A stretch of 64,000 nucleotides of DNA from Cyclobacteriaceae bacterium (GCA_020436165.1 JAGQYI010000002.1:1-64000), one strand, 5' to 3'. Positions 46,844 to 55,502 are shown, counted from the stretch's first letter. The notes: generated by a model from the letters alone, not told the origin. Made by a program: numbers and translations.

Positions 46844-47667
46844 GCGCTTTGAATAATCTGTTATTTATTGTTTGGGATATTCGTCCGGAAATTTTCCCCG
46901 GGTTTATGTACCTGCGGTGGTATGGACTTCTCTGGGCCATGGGTATTCTTTTAGGTTACCAGGTAATGTACTTCATTTATAAGAAGGAGGGTTCATCCAT
47001 TGCCGAACTTGATAAACTTATTTTGTATATTATAATTGGCGTTCTACTGGGTGCCAGGTTGGGTCACATCTTGTTTTACGATCCTGTTTACTACTGGAAT
47101 AACCCCATAGAAATTTTGCCCATTCGTATTCATCCTCATTTTCAGTTTATCGGGTTTCAGGGTTTGGCAAGTCACGGAGGTGTGGCTGGCGCACTGATCG
47201 CGTTGTTTCTGTACCACAAAAAGTATAAAAAGGATTACCTGTTCATACTGGATCGACTGACCATTGCGGCTTCTATGCTTGGCGCGTTTATTCGATTAGG
47301 AAACCTGATGAATTCGGAAATTATAGGAACTCCAACTTCTCTTCCCTGGGCTTTTATTTTTTCGCGGGTCGATCAAATTCCCCGTCACCCAGCCCAGTTG
47401 TACGAAGCCATTTTTTACCTTATCATATTTGTTGTTTTATTTCTGATTTGGAAATCAGAAAAATTTAAGGAATACAAAGGTCTGCTGTTTGGCCTGGGGC
47501 TGTCACTGATTTTTATGCAACGGTTTGTGGTTGAGTTTGTAAAGGAAAACCAGGAAGCTTTTGAAGACAAGCTTCTTCTGAACATGGGACAACTGCTTAG
47601 TATTCCAATGATCGTGATAGGGGTTGTTATTGTTGTTTGGAGTGTGAGACGAAAACGCTCTTTTTAA
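46840..47667 (+). CDS. lgt: Prolipoprotein diacylglyceryl transferase
   Basis: Lgt transfers diacylglycerol from phosphatidylglycerol to the lipobox cysteine, the first step of lipoprotein maturation in the inner membrane. The 275-residue protein has about seven helices, the HGGVAGA catalytic segment near residue 109 and RLGNLMNSEIIG near residue 150 containing the essential arginine and asparagine. The ATG at 46840 overlaps the upstream stop (ATGA) and is preferred over an in-frame TTG at 46828. Many lipoproteins elsewhere in the window depend on this enzyme. Confidence 0.95.
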   Translation: MSALNNLLFIVWDIRPEIFPGFMYLRWYGLLWAMGILLGYQVMYFIYKKEGSSIAELDKLILYIIIGVLLGARLGHILFYDPVYYWNNPIEILPIRIHPHFQFIGFQGLASHGGVAGALIALFLYHKKYKKDYLFILDRLTIAASMLGAFIRLGNLMNSEIIGTPTSLPWAFIFSRVDQIPRHPAQLYEAIFYLIIFVVLFLIWKSEKFKEYKGLLFGLGLSLIFMQRFVVEFVKENQEAFEDKLLLNMGQLLSIPMIVIGVVIVVWSVRRKRSF

Positions 47668-47670
47668 ATG

Positions 47671-47810
47671 GTCATTTCGTATTCGCCTGTTGGCGGAGGA
47701 AATGCATAGCATTCCTATAGAAAATCTTTACCTCAATGGTTCACTAGCGGCATGGTAAAAATATCCTATAAATACTATGTATCTCCACCACGTTGCATGA
47801 GAGGCAGTGA
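47671..47810. repeat. Degenerate palindrome, family GTCATTTCGT
   Basis: It starts with GTCATTTCGT and contains AAATCTTTACC and GGTAAAAATAT as inverted segments, a GGCATGGTAAA core and CACGTTGCATGA near the end, like the element at 45991. It is longer and less symmetrical, with a GCCTGTTGGCGG insertion near the left end. It lies between lgt and a nuclease-like gene. Confidence 0.5.
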
Positions 47811-47880
47811 TATTTATTGGTATATTTAAACAACTAGATTTTAATGTTTATAATTATTACAGATTATAAAAACTATTTGA

Positions 47881-48648
47881 TTGGGGTTAATTAAAAACAA
47901 ACATAGTGTTGATGAAAATCTTGCAAAACTAAGATCGCTTGTAGAACCTTTTGAAGAACATTATGACTTATTAATACCTAGACAAAGAAGAAAATATGAA
48001 GAGTTAAAAGAAACAGCAATTTTCCTGATTCTTTATTCTCATGATTGGGATATTGTATTTGATCGAGAAGAGCCTGACTTTATACTAAAAAACGGCAATA
48101 AATATATTGGGCTGGAGCATACTAGAATTATTGATTACTCTTTTAAATCAACTGAAGGTAGAATAGAGGATTTATTTATTAGAGCACAAAGCATTCTTGC
48201 AAAGAGAAAATCAGTCATAAACCGTTTAATGAACATAGATATTAAATCAGACTTTATTCCTAAAAAGAAAAATACAGATGAATATATACGAAACATATGT
48301 GAAGTAATAGAAAATTATTTAGCCAAAAACATTCTAATTGAATCCAATATTATTGAAAATATTAGATCCATGCCTCACTCACATACTTCTATTTATCCAA
48401 ATTTTGGCGCTTGGATCGAAACCCCTGTTTCGTACTCTCTCATTATTGATAAAATATTAGAAAAGGAAAAGCTAGTACCTAAATACATGGCTAATACTGG
48501 TTATAAACAGTGGTTGCTTTTGGTGTTAGGTCATGGAGGCCAAAGCTCATTTTCTTTAAGAGAATATATTGATCAGAAAATATCTTCTCCATTCGATAAA
48601 ATTTTTATTCTTGATCTAACTCTAATTAAGTTGTTTCAAATAAAGTAA
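47881..48648 (+). CDS. Nuclease-like protein of unknown function, AT-rich
   Basis: The 255-residue open frame has no recognised family. A segment near residue 60 (EPDFILKNGNKYIGLEHTR) has the spacing of a PD-(D/E)XK nuclease core, with a proline-aspartate, a short strand and then an acidic residue, although the final lysine is replaced by histidine-threonine. The C-terminal part (YKQWLLLVLGHG, FDKIFILDL) looks like the strand pattern of such folds. There is no ATG; translation would begin at a TTG right after a stop, so the gene may be 5'-truncated or use a rare start. Its low GC content hints at foreign origin. Confidence 0.55.
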   Translation: MGLIKNKHSVDENLAKLRSLVEPFEEHYDLLIPRQRRKYEELKETAIFLILYSHDWDIVFDREEPDFILKNGNKYIGLEHTRIIDYSFKSTEGRIEDLFIRAQSILAKRKSVINRLMNIDIKSDFIPKKKNTDEYIRNICEVIENYLAKNILIESNIIENIRSMPHSHTSIYPNFGAWIETPVSYSLIIDKILEKEKLVPKYMANTGYKQWLLLVLGHGGQSSFSLREYIDQKISSPFDKIFILDLTLIKLFQIK

Positions 48649-48679
48649 CTTTTTAAAATGATATTCGCTTTTTTTAAAG

Positions 48680-48699
48680 ATTCCTGCCTTCGCAGGAAT
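48680..48699. repeat. Small hairpin ATTCCTGC/GCAGGAAT
   Basis: An eight-base inverted repeat with a four-base loop lies just after the nuclease-like gene. It is of the CCTGC/GCAGG type that recurs in this window and could serve as a weak terminator. Confidence 0.45.
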
Positions 48700-48749
48700 G
48701 ATGGCCTTACAATCAAGTTCACTTCTCCAACGTTCCCCTAAAACAAAAG

Positions 48750-48785
48750 ACCCCAAGCCTTAAAACCTGGGGCATTCTTTAATTT
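48750..48785 (-). terminator. Intrinsic terminator after cydB
   Basis: On the minus strand CCCCAGG and CTTGGGG pair (one GU) around an eight-base loop and are followed by a T-rich run (TCTTTTGTTTT). It lies about 75 bases past the cydB stop and should end the cydAB transcript. Confidence 0.6.
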
Positions 48786-48788
48786 GAG

Positions 48789-48836
48789 ATTACCCGGTTC
48801 TCGCCTGTCGGACGGGCAGGAAACCAGGTAATGACG
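48789..48836. repeat. Intergenic palindrome, CCTGCC type
   Basis: Arms ATTACCCGGTT and AACCAGGTAAT enclose CGCCTGTCGGACGGGCAGG. The right end reads ATGAC. It resembles the repeats at 39251 and 53861 and is just downstream of cydB. Confidence 0.55.
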
Positions 48837-48847
48837 GTTATATTTAT

Positions 48848-49918
48848 TTAATGATAATCTACCTCATCCAGCTTGCCCCGGAAGGTGCGATGCAGGTTGT
48901 AGAAATAACCTGCCACCAATACAATGGCAATAAACCACCATACCATGCTTACCTGCATGCCATATTCTGTGGTTGAAGTGTTGTAAATATCCAATGCAGG
49001 CACCTGGTCGTTTGTGCTGGGCAAAAATTTAGGGAACAATGCCAAGAGGGTAGAAACGAAGCTTCCTACAATAAACAACGAGGAGAACAAAAACGGAAGC
49101 CCGTCTTTTTTAAACGATTGCACCCGAAGCATGCCCCCCAAACCTACCAGTACGGTAATGATGGAAAGCCACAAAACGGGAGTTTCTATAAAGTTGGCAA
49201 ACGCATCGGGTTTTACTTTTATCCAGGCTATGAACGAAACAACCATCATTACCACCAAGGCAATGCTTAAGCGGAACGACCACTTGCGCAATGTATCGTT
49301 AATTCCCGAATTGGTTTTGAAGATGATCCAGTTGGCTCCATGAATGGTCAACGTGATCACCGAGATCACACCCAGAATTACGGTGAACCAGTCGATCACA
49401 CCGGGGTGTGTATTCAAAGGTGAAAAGTCATTTGCCCAAAGGGGAGTAAAGAAGTTGGTAGGAGAATAGTGAAGCACTCCATTTTCAACGCCTCCTAAAT
49501 TTACGCCCCGCACAACATTGCCCAAAGCAATACCAAATAGTAGCGCCAGCATAAAACTGCCAATGCCAAATACGGCACCCCAGATTTGCTTCCATAGTTT
49601 ATTATCGATCAAATGCCGAAGCTCCAAACCAACGGCACGGAAAATCAGCATCCACAGCACCAGAGTAAGCGGCAAATACAACCCGCTAAATGCCGAAGCA
49701 TACAATACCGGGAAAATAGCAAACAACACTCCGCCTCCTGCAATCAGCCACACTTCATTACCATCCCAAAATGGTCCGATCGATTTTATGATCGCTTCTT
49801 TGTCTTTTTCTTCCTTGCTAAAGAACAGGAACACAATGCCTGCACCAAAATCGAGACCATCCAGCACAATGTAGGTGGTTAGCATAAAAGCCAGTACGAG
49901 TAACCAAAAAATTTCCAT
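48848..49918 (-). CDS. cydB: Cytochrome bd ubiquinol oxidase subunit II
   Basis: CydB is the second membrane subunit of the high-affinity cytochrome bd oxidase. The 356-residue protein has nine or so helices, the N-terminal YIVLDGLDFGAGI signature near residue 17 and GNEVWLIAGGGVLFAIFPVLYA near residue 53. It follows cydA by three bases on the same strand. The small CydX subunit was not seen. Confidence 0.94.
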   Translation of the reverse strand: MEIFWLLVLAFMLTTYIVLDGLDFGAGIVFLFFSKEEKDKEAIIKSIGPFWDGNEVWLIAGGGVLFAIFPVLYASAFSGLYLPLTLVLWMLIFRAVGLELRHLIDNKLWKQIWGAVFGIGSFMLALLFGIALGNVVRGVNLGGVENGVLHYSPTNFFTPLWANDFSPLNTHPGVIDWFTVILGVISVITLTIHGANWIIFKTNSGINDTLRKWSFRLSIALVVMMVVSFIAWIKVKPDAFANFIETPVLWLSIITVLVGLGGMLRVQSFKKDGLPFLFSSLFIVGSFVSTLLALFPKFLPSTNDQVPALDIYNTSTTEYGMQVSMVWWFIAIVLVAGYFYNLHRTFRGKLDEVDYH

Positions 49919-49921
49919 AGT

Positions 49922-51256
49922 CTATGCGTTTTCAGTTTTTGGCTCCGGGCCATCGTTAATCAATTTTCCAACCAGTACCAGGGTAAGCAACCCAAGCAAC
50001 ATGTACAACCCAATAAATCCTAAAAAGGTAAACAGCGTGTTGCCCGATGACACCACTTCCGAAATACCATCCGTGGTGCGCATAAGGTTATAGACCAGCC
50101 AGGGCTGGCGACCCATTTCTGAGGTGTACCATCCGGCCGTGTTGGCAATATACGGGAAGGGTATCGCAAACATCATGATCCAAAGTATGGCTTTGGATGT
50201 GATTAACTTCTTGCGCCACAGCAAAAAGGCGGCAACGGCCATCAATGCAATAAATATGGTTCCCAACCCCACCATAATGTGATAGGCATAGTACAAGCCC
50301 GGCACATTGGTTGGCCATAAGGTTTCGTCATATTCAGTGAGGCCTTTTATCTCCGCGTCCCATCGTTTGTAAGTAAGAAAACTTAAAACACCCGGCACAA
50401 TGATGCGGTTGTCCAGTTTCTTCTCAACCATATTGGGTTGGCCCACCAAAACGATCGGAGCAGATTCTTCTGTATAGAAATGCCCTTCCATGGCAGAAAA
50501 AGTTACCGGTTGATAGGTGGCAACCATTTTGGCCAGCCAGTCGCCTAACGGGAACGCCAGCAATACACTTGAGATCAAACCAGTAATTACAGCTGTTTTC
50601 AAATACAAGCTAGCCTGCTCTTTGTGCTTATTGGAAAGCGCGTAAAAAGCACCCACACCACCTATTACAAACGCTGCTGTAACCAATGAAGCTACCTGGT
50701 TGTGCAAATAGGATGGCCATAACCACGGGTTAGAGAACAGGGCTCCAAAGTTGTTGAGCACAAATTTTCCGCTTTCAAGCAATTCGTAGCCCACGGGGAA
50801 CTGCATCCACGAGTGGGTAGCAATAATTAACAGACCACTTGCCTGCGTACCAATGGCAACCAGCAGACCTGCCACGAAATGAAGCTTTTGGCCCAGTCGT
50901 TTTTCTCCGAAAAGGAATAGCCCTAAAAATGTGGACTCCAAAAAGAAGGAATACATGCCTTCCATAGCCAGTGTCTGGCCAATTACATTGCCAGTAAGTT
51001 CAGAGAACCTGGCCCAGTTGGTTCCAAACTGAAATTCCATAGGAATTCCCGTAACCACCCCCATCACAAAGTTGATGGCGAAAACCTTGGCCCAGAACTT
51101 GGCTGCCTTATTGTATTTCTCGTTTCCCGTCTTCAAATACATGCCCTTGAAAAGGACAAGCAACAGGGACAGGCCCATGGTTAACTGCGGAAACAGGTAA
51201 TGAAAAGTGATCGTGAAGCCAAACTGCAACCGATCGTAAAACAGAGCATCTTGCAT
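49922..51256 (-). CDS. cydA: Cytochrome bd ubiquinol oxidase subunit I
   Basis: CydA carries the haems b558, b595 and d and oxidises quinol while reducing oxygen. The 444-residue protein starts MQDALFYDRLQFGFTITFHYLFPQLTMG, with the haem-ligand histidine, and contains GRQPWLVYNLMRT at the C-terminal side. Its length points to the short Q-loop subclass. The ATG at 51256 is preferred over a GTG 18 bases upstream because it gives the standard N-terminus. The upstream region is AT-rich and gene-free. Confidence 0.94.
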   Translation of the reverse strand: MQDALFYDRLQFGFTITFHYLFPQLTMGLSLLLVLFKGMYLKTGNEKYNKAAKFWAKVFAINFVMGVVTGIPMEFQFGTNWARFSELTGNVIGQTLAMEGMYSFFLESTFLGLFLFGEKRLGQKLHFVAGLLVAIGTQASGLLIIATHSWMQFPVGYELLESGKFVLNNFGALFSNPWLWPSYLHNQVASLVTAAFVIGGVGAFYALSNKHKEQASLYLKTAVITGLISSVLLAFPLGDWLAKMVATYQPVTFSAMEGHFYTEESAPIVLVGQPNMVEKKLDNRIIVPGVLSFLTYKRWDAEIKGLTEYDETLWPTNVPGLYYAYHIMVGLGTIFIALMAVAAFLLWRKKLITSKAILWIMMFAIPFPYIANTAGWYTSEMGRQPWLVYNLMRTTDGISEVVSSGNTLFTFLGFIGLYMLLGLLTLVLVGKLINDGPEPKTENA

Positions 51257-51384
51257 AGTATAAAAAATAAACACCTAAAGATACAGTGCTTTGGTTGGAC
51301 CTTTATGTGACTTTGTTGGCATTTTAATAAATAGTTTGTGTTCAGGGAATTACTTAATTTTATAACTAACAAAACCAGACCTCT

Positions 51385-51957
51385 ATGACGCTCAATTCTA
51401 ATAAACCTGACTATACTTCGGTTAGCTGGGAGCCACTAAAAAAAGGAGGGGCCAATTTTAAAACGCATCATCTGGTTGAAACCAGCCCCGGTCGGTTAGA
51501 GTACAAGGCAACTACTTTTTATAAGATAATGCCTTACATTTTTATTGTTATCGGACTTATAGCGGGCGGGGCACTTTTTAGCAGTAGCTCTTATATTTTT
51601 GGATTAGCCTTTGGCCTTATTTTCATGGGTGCCGGTAGCTTTATTGCCAGACAGGCCCATAAGCCCATCGTTTTTGATAAAGGTGAGGGCTCTTTCTGGA
51701 AAGGAAAGTTGAGCCCCAGGGATGTGCTAAATATGAGTGAAATTAAAACCTATGCCAACCTTGACGACATTGAAGCTTTACAGGTAATTGATGAAGTGGT
51801 GCGGAGCGATAAGAGTACATACCACAGCTACGAGATTAATCTTGTATTGAAAACCGGTGAACGGGTAAATGTGGTGGATTACGGCAACAAGAAAGCCATT
51901 AATGAGGACCTTCAGGTTTTGAGAAACTATTTGAATGTATCTATTTGGAGGAAATAG
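51385..51957 (+). CDS. Membrane protein of unknown function
   Basis: The 190-residue protein has two adjacent membrane helices (about residues 48-66 and 69-90) flanked by a soluble N-terminal segment and a C-terminal beta-rich domain (about residues 105-190). I recognise no family. It is divergent from cydA, 128 bases away, and stands alone. The 185 bases after it hold only the promoter of the toxin-antitoxin genes. Confidence 0.7.
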   Translation: MTLNSNKPDYTSVSWEPLKKGGANFKTHHLVETSPGRLEYKATTFYKIMPYIFIVIGLIAGGALFSSSSYIFGLAFGLIFMGAGSFIARQAHKPIVFDKGEGSFWKGKLSPRDVLNMSEIKTYANLDDIEALQVIDEVVRSDKSTYHSYEINLVLKTGERVNVVDYGNKKAINEDLQVLRNYLNVSIWRK

Positions 51958-52124
51958 GTATGGTTGAAAGGTAAATAATGGCAACAAAGTTCTTGGTATG
52001 CAATAAACCAGAGTATTGTACAATCTGAAACCATTATGGAAAAACCGTGGTATTACTTAACATATTTTATAGTCAATTTTCAAATTGAACAGATTTCGGT
52101 ATAAATCGTATATTAGTAATCGGC

Positions 52125-52132
52125 TAAATTTG
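52125..52132 (+). promoter_or_regulatory. Candidate -7 box of the toxin-antitoxin operon
   Basis: TAAATTTG matches TAnnTTTG exactly and ends ten bases before the antitoxin ATG. No TTTG was found at the -33 position. A TTTC occurs near 52094, too far upstream. Confidence 0.4.
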
Positions 52133-52142
52133 TGTAAATGAT

Positions 52143-52325
52143 ATGTTGACAAAGGCGAACTTAAAAAAGCAAATTGAGAAGCTACCAGATGAATTCTCAA
52201 TTGATGAATTAGTTGAAAGATTGATTCTAATTGAAAAAATTGAGCGAGGAAACAAACAATCTGAAGCTGGACAAGTAATTTCGGAGTCTGACCTGGATAA
52301 AGAAATTGACAAATGGTTCAAATAA
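52143..52325 (+). CDS. Antitoxin of a RelE/ParE-type pair
   Basis: This 60-residue protein is acidic, helical and ends in a lysine-tryptophan tail; its position just before a RelE/ParE-like toxin and the 13-base overlap identify it as the antitoxin. The N-terminal region (LTKANLKKQIEKLPDEFSIDELVERLI) resembles small addiction-module proteins that bind DNA or the toxin through helices. No ribbon-helix-helix or AbrB motif is clear. Confidence 0.8.
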   Translation: MLTKANLKKQIEKLPDEFSIDELVERLILIEKIERGNKQSEAGQVISESDLDKEIDKWFK

Positions 52326-52612
52326 ACTGGACTCTTCAAGCCAGGAATGATTTAAAATCAATTGCAGAGTATATCAAACTTGACTCTGTTCGTTACGCCA
52401 AACTTCAAGTAATTAAAATTAAGTCCCGAACTCATATCTTAAGATCGTTTCCACTAGCTGGACGTGAGGTTCCAGAAATTGAAAATCAGAAAATTCGAGA
52501 ACTTATTGAAGGGAATTACAGAATCATTTACAAAGTCCTATCTGATAAAAGAGTTGATATCTTGGTAGTTCATCATTCAACAAGAGACTTAAGCCAAAGG
52601 GGTGTTGAATAA
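52313..52612 (+). CDS. RelE/ParE-type toxin
   Basis: The 99-residue protein matches the RelE/ParE toxin fold: W-T-x-x-A at the N-terminus (INWTLQARNDLKSIAEYI), a central LAGREVPE segment, IRELIEGNYRIIYKV and the C-terminal VDILVVHHSTRDL. RelE members cleave mRNA on the ribosome and ParE members act on gyrase; the sequence does not decide between them. It overlaps the antitoxin gene by 13 bases and is translationally coupled. Confidence 0.88.
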   Translation: MVQINWTLQARNDLKSIAEYIKLDSVRYAKLQVIKIKSRTHILRSFPLAGREVPEIENQKIRELIEGNYRIIYKVLSDKRVDILVVHHSTRDLSQRGVE

Positions 52613-52814
52613 ATAAAAACGGGGCGGTCAGCATTGGGTAGCAGCTCAGTATATTTATCTCCAGTAATAGAATCCGAGATCAAAATCTCACTACATTGCT
52701 TACAACAGGTCATTATCCTCCAACTAAATCCTGGTAAGGAGTTTCCATCATCTTACTACTAACCCTTTTTAATCTACTACGTATAGTACCGGTATAACCA
52801 AAACTATTTACATC

Positions 52815-53258
52815 ATGAAAAACTTGGTCTATTTCCTCCTGGTTTTTGCTTTAGTCATTAGCTGTCAGACAAAAAACAACATTGTAAATTTGGAGGAAGT
52901 AAAACAACAAGTGCTTAAGGCAGAGCATGACTTTGATAAAGCAGCAAGAGAAAAGGGAGTGGAGGCTGCCTTTCTTGCATTTGCTGCTGAAGATGCCGTG
53001 ATCAACCGTGGTGAAAAGATCTACAAAGGAAAAGGGGAGATCAAAGACTATTTTTCGCATTCAACACTCACCGATGTTGAATTGTCGTGGCAACCCGAAT
53101 TTGTAGATGTTTCAAATGATGGCACTCTGGCTTATACCTATGGGCCTTATACCTTCCGCGCCAAAGACAAAGAGGGAAACACGATAAGCGCCAAGGGCCT
53201 GTTCCATACCGTCTGGAAACGACAGGGCGATAACAGCTGGAAGTTTGTGTATGATTGA
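52815..53258 (+). CDS. DUF4440/SnoaL-like lipoprotein
   Basis: The 147-residue product starts with a lipoprotein signal (LVISC, Cys17) followed by an NTF2-like alpha/beta fold of the DUF4440/SnoaL kind, with FDKAAREKGVEAAFLAFAAEDAVI and the ending WKRQGDNSWKFVYD. Such proteins bind small hydrophobic ligands or form oligomers; the function here is unknown. The 202-base gap upstream holds no recognised feature. A hairpin-rich repeat follows. Confidence 0.78.
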   Translation: MKNLVYFLLVFALVISCQTKNNIVNLEEVKQQVLKAEHDFDKAAREKGVEAAFLAFAAEDAVINRGEKIYKGKGEIKDYFSHSTLTDVELSWQPEFVDVSNDGTLAYTYGPYTFRAKDKEGNTISAKGLFHTVWKRQGDNSWKFVYD

Positions 53259-53280
53259 AAACGATCAGTTAACTGATTTT

Positions 53281-53354
53281 ACACCCTCCGCCCTTCGGAC
53301 ACCTCCCTCAAGGGAGGATTAGTAAGTGTCCCCTTGAGGGGACTATAGGGGTGT
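53281..53354. repeat. Intergenic repeat with two hairpins (CCTCCCTCAAGGGAGG)
   Basis: Outer arms ACACCC and GGGTGT enclose the hairpins TCCCTCAAGGGA and GTCCCCTTGAGGGGAC. It lies between two convergent genes and can act as a terminator in both directions. Elements of this look are common in Bacteroidota intergenic regions. Confidence 0.6.
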
Positions 53355-53367
53355 TTCCATTAAAAGC

Positions 53368-53721
53368 TTAAAACCCGGCCTGGCTCTTGGTGATGTAAAG
53401 CAGAATAAAGATGATAATAGATGTGACTGTTCCAACGGGTAGATACCAAAGTGTTAGTATGGCAATAAAAAAACCCAGCGGATACGCCCAGGAATATCCC
53501 AACCAAAAACCAATCATAAAGGCCAGCCAAAGAATTCCCAGTAAAATGAAAAGGGGCCCGAGTTTGAAAACATCCACATCCAGCTTGTAGAGCACATTTG
53601 CCCATGGCCCTGGTTTCTCTGGCCCAATGTATTTGCCTTTGATTACTACATGAAGCCCGTCAATAAGCATGTAGGCCCCGTTCAAAAAAGATAAAAAAAG
53701 TAAAACAATACGAATTGCCAT
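53368..53721 (-). CDS. Small membrane protein of unknown function
   Basis: The 117-residue protein has about four membrane helices (residues 4-22, 55-72, 75-92 and 95-110) with little soluble sequence. No family was recognised. An overlapping frame of 81 residues in the same place is a shadow. The 194 bases upstream are gene-free and contain a palindromic repeat. Confidence 0.65.
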   Translation of the reverse strand: MAIRIVLLFLSFLNGAYMLIDGLHVVIKGKYIGPEKPGPWANVLYKLDVDVFKLGPLFILLGILWLAFMIGFWLGYSWAYPLGFFIAILTLWYLPVGTVTSIIIFILLYITKSQAGF

Positions 53722-53860
53722 GCTAGGGGTTAATTTCTAACCTGTTTTTCCAAAAGTTATCAAATTTAATTCAATGTTGGGTCTAATTTAACTCGATAGC
53801 ATTATTTTTTAAAATTATCTCTTTGGATCGGGCTATAATGTAAATAGGTTAGAAATTAAA

Positions 53861-53907
53861 GTCATTCTGAAATACCCGCCTGCGGACAGGCAGGAATTCA
53901 AAATGAC
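53861..53907. repeat. Intergenic palindrome, GTCATTCTGAA/CCTGCC type
   Basis: It begins GTCATTCTGAA and ends TTCAAAATGAC (inverted, imperfect), with CGCCTGCGGACAGGCAGG inside. The central part resembles the elements at 39251 and 48789. It is directly after the stop of the NAD(P)-binding protein gene. Confidence 0.6.
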
Positions 53908-53915
53908 AGTGTTCT

Positions 53916-54803
53916 TTAATTCAAAGAATACACGTACCTGAAGGTTTGAGCAAACTCCTCAATGGTGGTCGGAGTAGTGCTTTCTTCCGTACGCCTGGCT
54001 ACCATAGCGCGCCCATCATTCATCGATTGGATAAACTCGATGAACATATCGGCCACATTATCCGACAGACCCATGCCCTGCATCATCGCCTGTTTGAAAT
54101 CTTCATAAGAGAATTCAACATAAGGGGTTTCGGGCTTACCCACAGCTGCTCCATATACTTGGGTCATTTCCTTATAGGTTACATCTCTTGGCCCCAGCAG
54201 GTCCTGAACACTTTTACCAGAGAAGTCGAGTGTCAACAAGCGTTTGGTTGCGTAATCGGCTATATCTTGCGTGGCAATTACCGGAAACACAAGATCTGCC
54301 TTTACGGGTGCTCCCATAATTCCTGATTCCTTTAGCATACCGGCCATGCCCAGGGAATTCTCCATAAAATAGGTGGGGCGCAGGTGCAATACATTCAGTC
54401 CTTCTATTTTATTTAGGATTTCTTCCATTTTATGAAGACCTAACACCACACCTGAACCTTCGCTTAAGTGAGCGCCCTGGCTGCTTAAGGTTACTGCGTA
54501 TTTTACTCCATTTACTTTAATGGCATTGTCTATTGCCTTGGCGGCATTTTCCTGATAGTGCGTAAACGCATCCGACTGATAATTTGGAGGAATCATAGCA
54601 TAAACCGCCTCCACACCTTCAAATGCTTTGGTCAAAACAGCTTCGTTTGTAGTGTCTCCTAATACCAGTTCAGCTCCTTTGTCTGTTAGTTCTTTTGCTT
54701 TTTCCGCATCACGACTGATGACACGCACCTGCTTGCCGGCCTCCAATAGGGCCAAAGCTATTCTCTTCCCGGTATTACCGGTAGCTCCTGTAATTGCATA
54801 CAT
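53916..54803 (-). CDS. NmrA-like NAD(P)-binding protein
   Basis: The 295-residue protein is an atypical short-chain dehydrogenase of the NmrA/quinone-reductase-like group, with the N-terminal ATGNTGKRIALALLEAG dinucleotide loop at residues 6-22, a MIPPNYQ segment near residue 72 and HLRPTYFMEN near residue 145. Members act as NAD(P)H-dependent reductases or redox sensors. It follows another dinucleotide-binding gene by 25 bases and both are controlled with a MarR regulator by layout. Confidence 0.87.
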   Translation of the reverse strand: MYAITGATGNTGKRIALALLEAGKQVRVISRDAEKAKELTDKGAELVLGDTTNEAVLTKAFEGVEAVYAMIPPNYQSDAFTHYQENAAKAIDNAIKVNGVKYAVTLSSQGAHLSEGSGVVLGLHKMEEILNKIEGLNVLHLRPTYFMENSLGMAGMLKESGIMGAPVKADLVFPVIATQDIADYATKRLLTLDFSGKSVQDLLGPRDVTYKEMTQVYGAAVGKPETPYVEFSYEDFKQAMMQGMGLSDNVADMFIEFIQSMNDGRAMVARRTEESTTPTTIEEFAQTFRYVYSLN

Positions 54804-54828
54804 AATTGATAAATTTTAGATGGTTAAC

Positions 54829-55476
54829 TTATAGTTTCAATAGTTTAAAGGCATGTGTCCAACGGTTTTCCAAAAAGCCCGGAATACACCAAAGCATGCA
54901 AAGCGGTTCAATGGCGCGGGCCGCTTCCGCGCCACCCATATCTTCTGTTTCAAAACCAAACTGGTCAAGAATTGCCGCCACTTCTTTTTTGGCTTCCGCA
55001 TTATTTCCGCCAATGAACATGGCAGGCTTGCTTGCAAACGCAGGGTTTACCATAAAGGCAGAGCCAATACTGTTAAAGGCTTTTACAAAATGTGCTTCCG
55101 GAGCTGCCTTTTGTAATTCTTCCATTAAGGAAGTATCCAGGTTGGTGAAGAATTTGAGCACTCCGTTTTCAGGTGCTGCATCGGCAATCGGGTTGGTGGC
55201 GTCAATTACGGTTTTGCCATTTAGATTGCCCAACCCAATTAATGATAACGCTTCTTTGGCCACTGTGCCCTTTACCGCCAGCACCACAATATCTCCAAAG
55301 GCGGCTGCTTCAGCAAATGACCCAACGGTTGCACCCTTACCTTCTTTGCCTAGCCATTCGGCCAGTTTAGAAGTATCGCGTGTGCCCAATTGTACATCAT
55401 ACCCATGTTTGAGGAAACCGGCACCCAATGCCTGGGCAACCACTCCTGATCCGATAATTCCAATTTTCTTGCTCAT
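54829..55476 (-). CDS. NADP-binding reductase of the F420-dependent-like family
   Basis: This 215-residue protein has the Rossmann loop GSGVVAQALGAGF at residues 8-20 and the NADP-binding GTRDTSKL near residue 31, then a DATNPI segment and a C-terminal helical region with GGAEAARAIEPLCMLW. It belongs to the group annotated as NADP oxidoreductase, coenzyme F420-dependent, though an F420 requirement is unlikely in this phylum. The first gene of a two-gene unit, it starts 61 bases from the MarR gene and carries a candidate operator in that gap. Confidence 0.85.
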   Translation of the reverse strand: MSKKIGIIGSGVVAQALGAGFLKHGYDVQLGTRDTSKLAEWLGKEGKGATVGSFAEAAAFGDIVVLAVKGTVAKEALSLIGLGNLNGKTVIDATNPIADAAPENGVLKFFTNLDTSLMEELQKAAPEAHFVKAFNSIGSAFMVNPAFASKPAMFIGGNNAEAKKEVAAILDQFGFETEDMGGAEAARAIEPLCMLWCIPGFLENRWTHAFKLLKL

Positions 55477-55502
55477 AGTTTTTAAGATTTAGTATTTTGT
55501 AA

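Noticed and set aside
53360-53605. 81-residue frame overlapping the small membrane protein gene
   Set aside because: It is in a different frame of the same DNA with cysteine- and aromatic-rich content and no support.
54806-55492. 228-residue plus-strand frame across the F420-like gene
   Set aside because: It lies opposite a clear Rossmann-fold gene and has repetitive low-complexity serine-rich composition typical of antisense frames.
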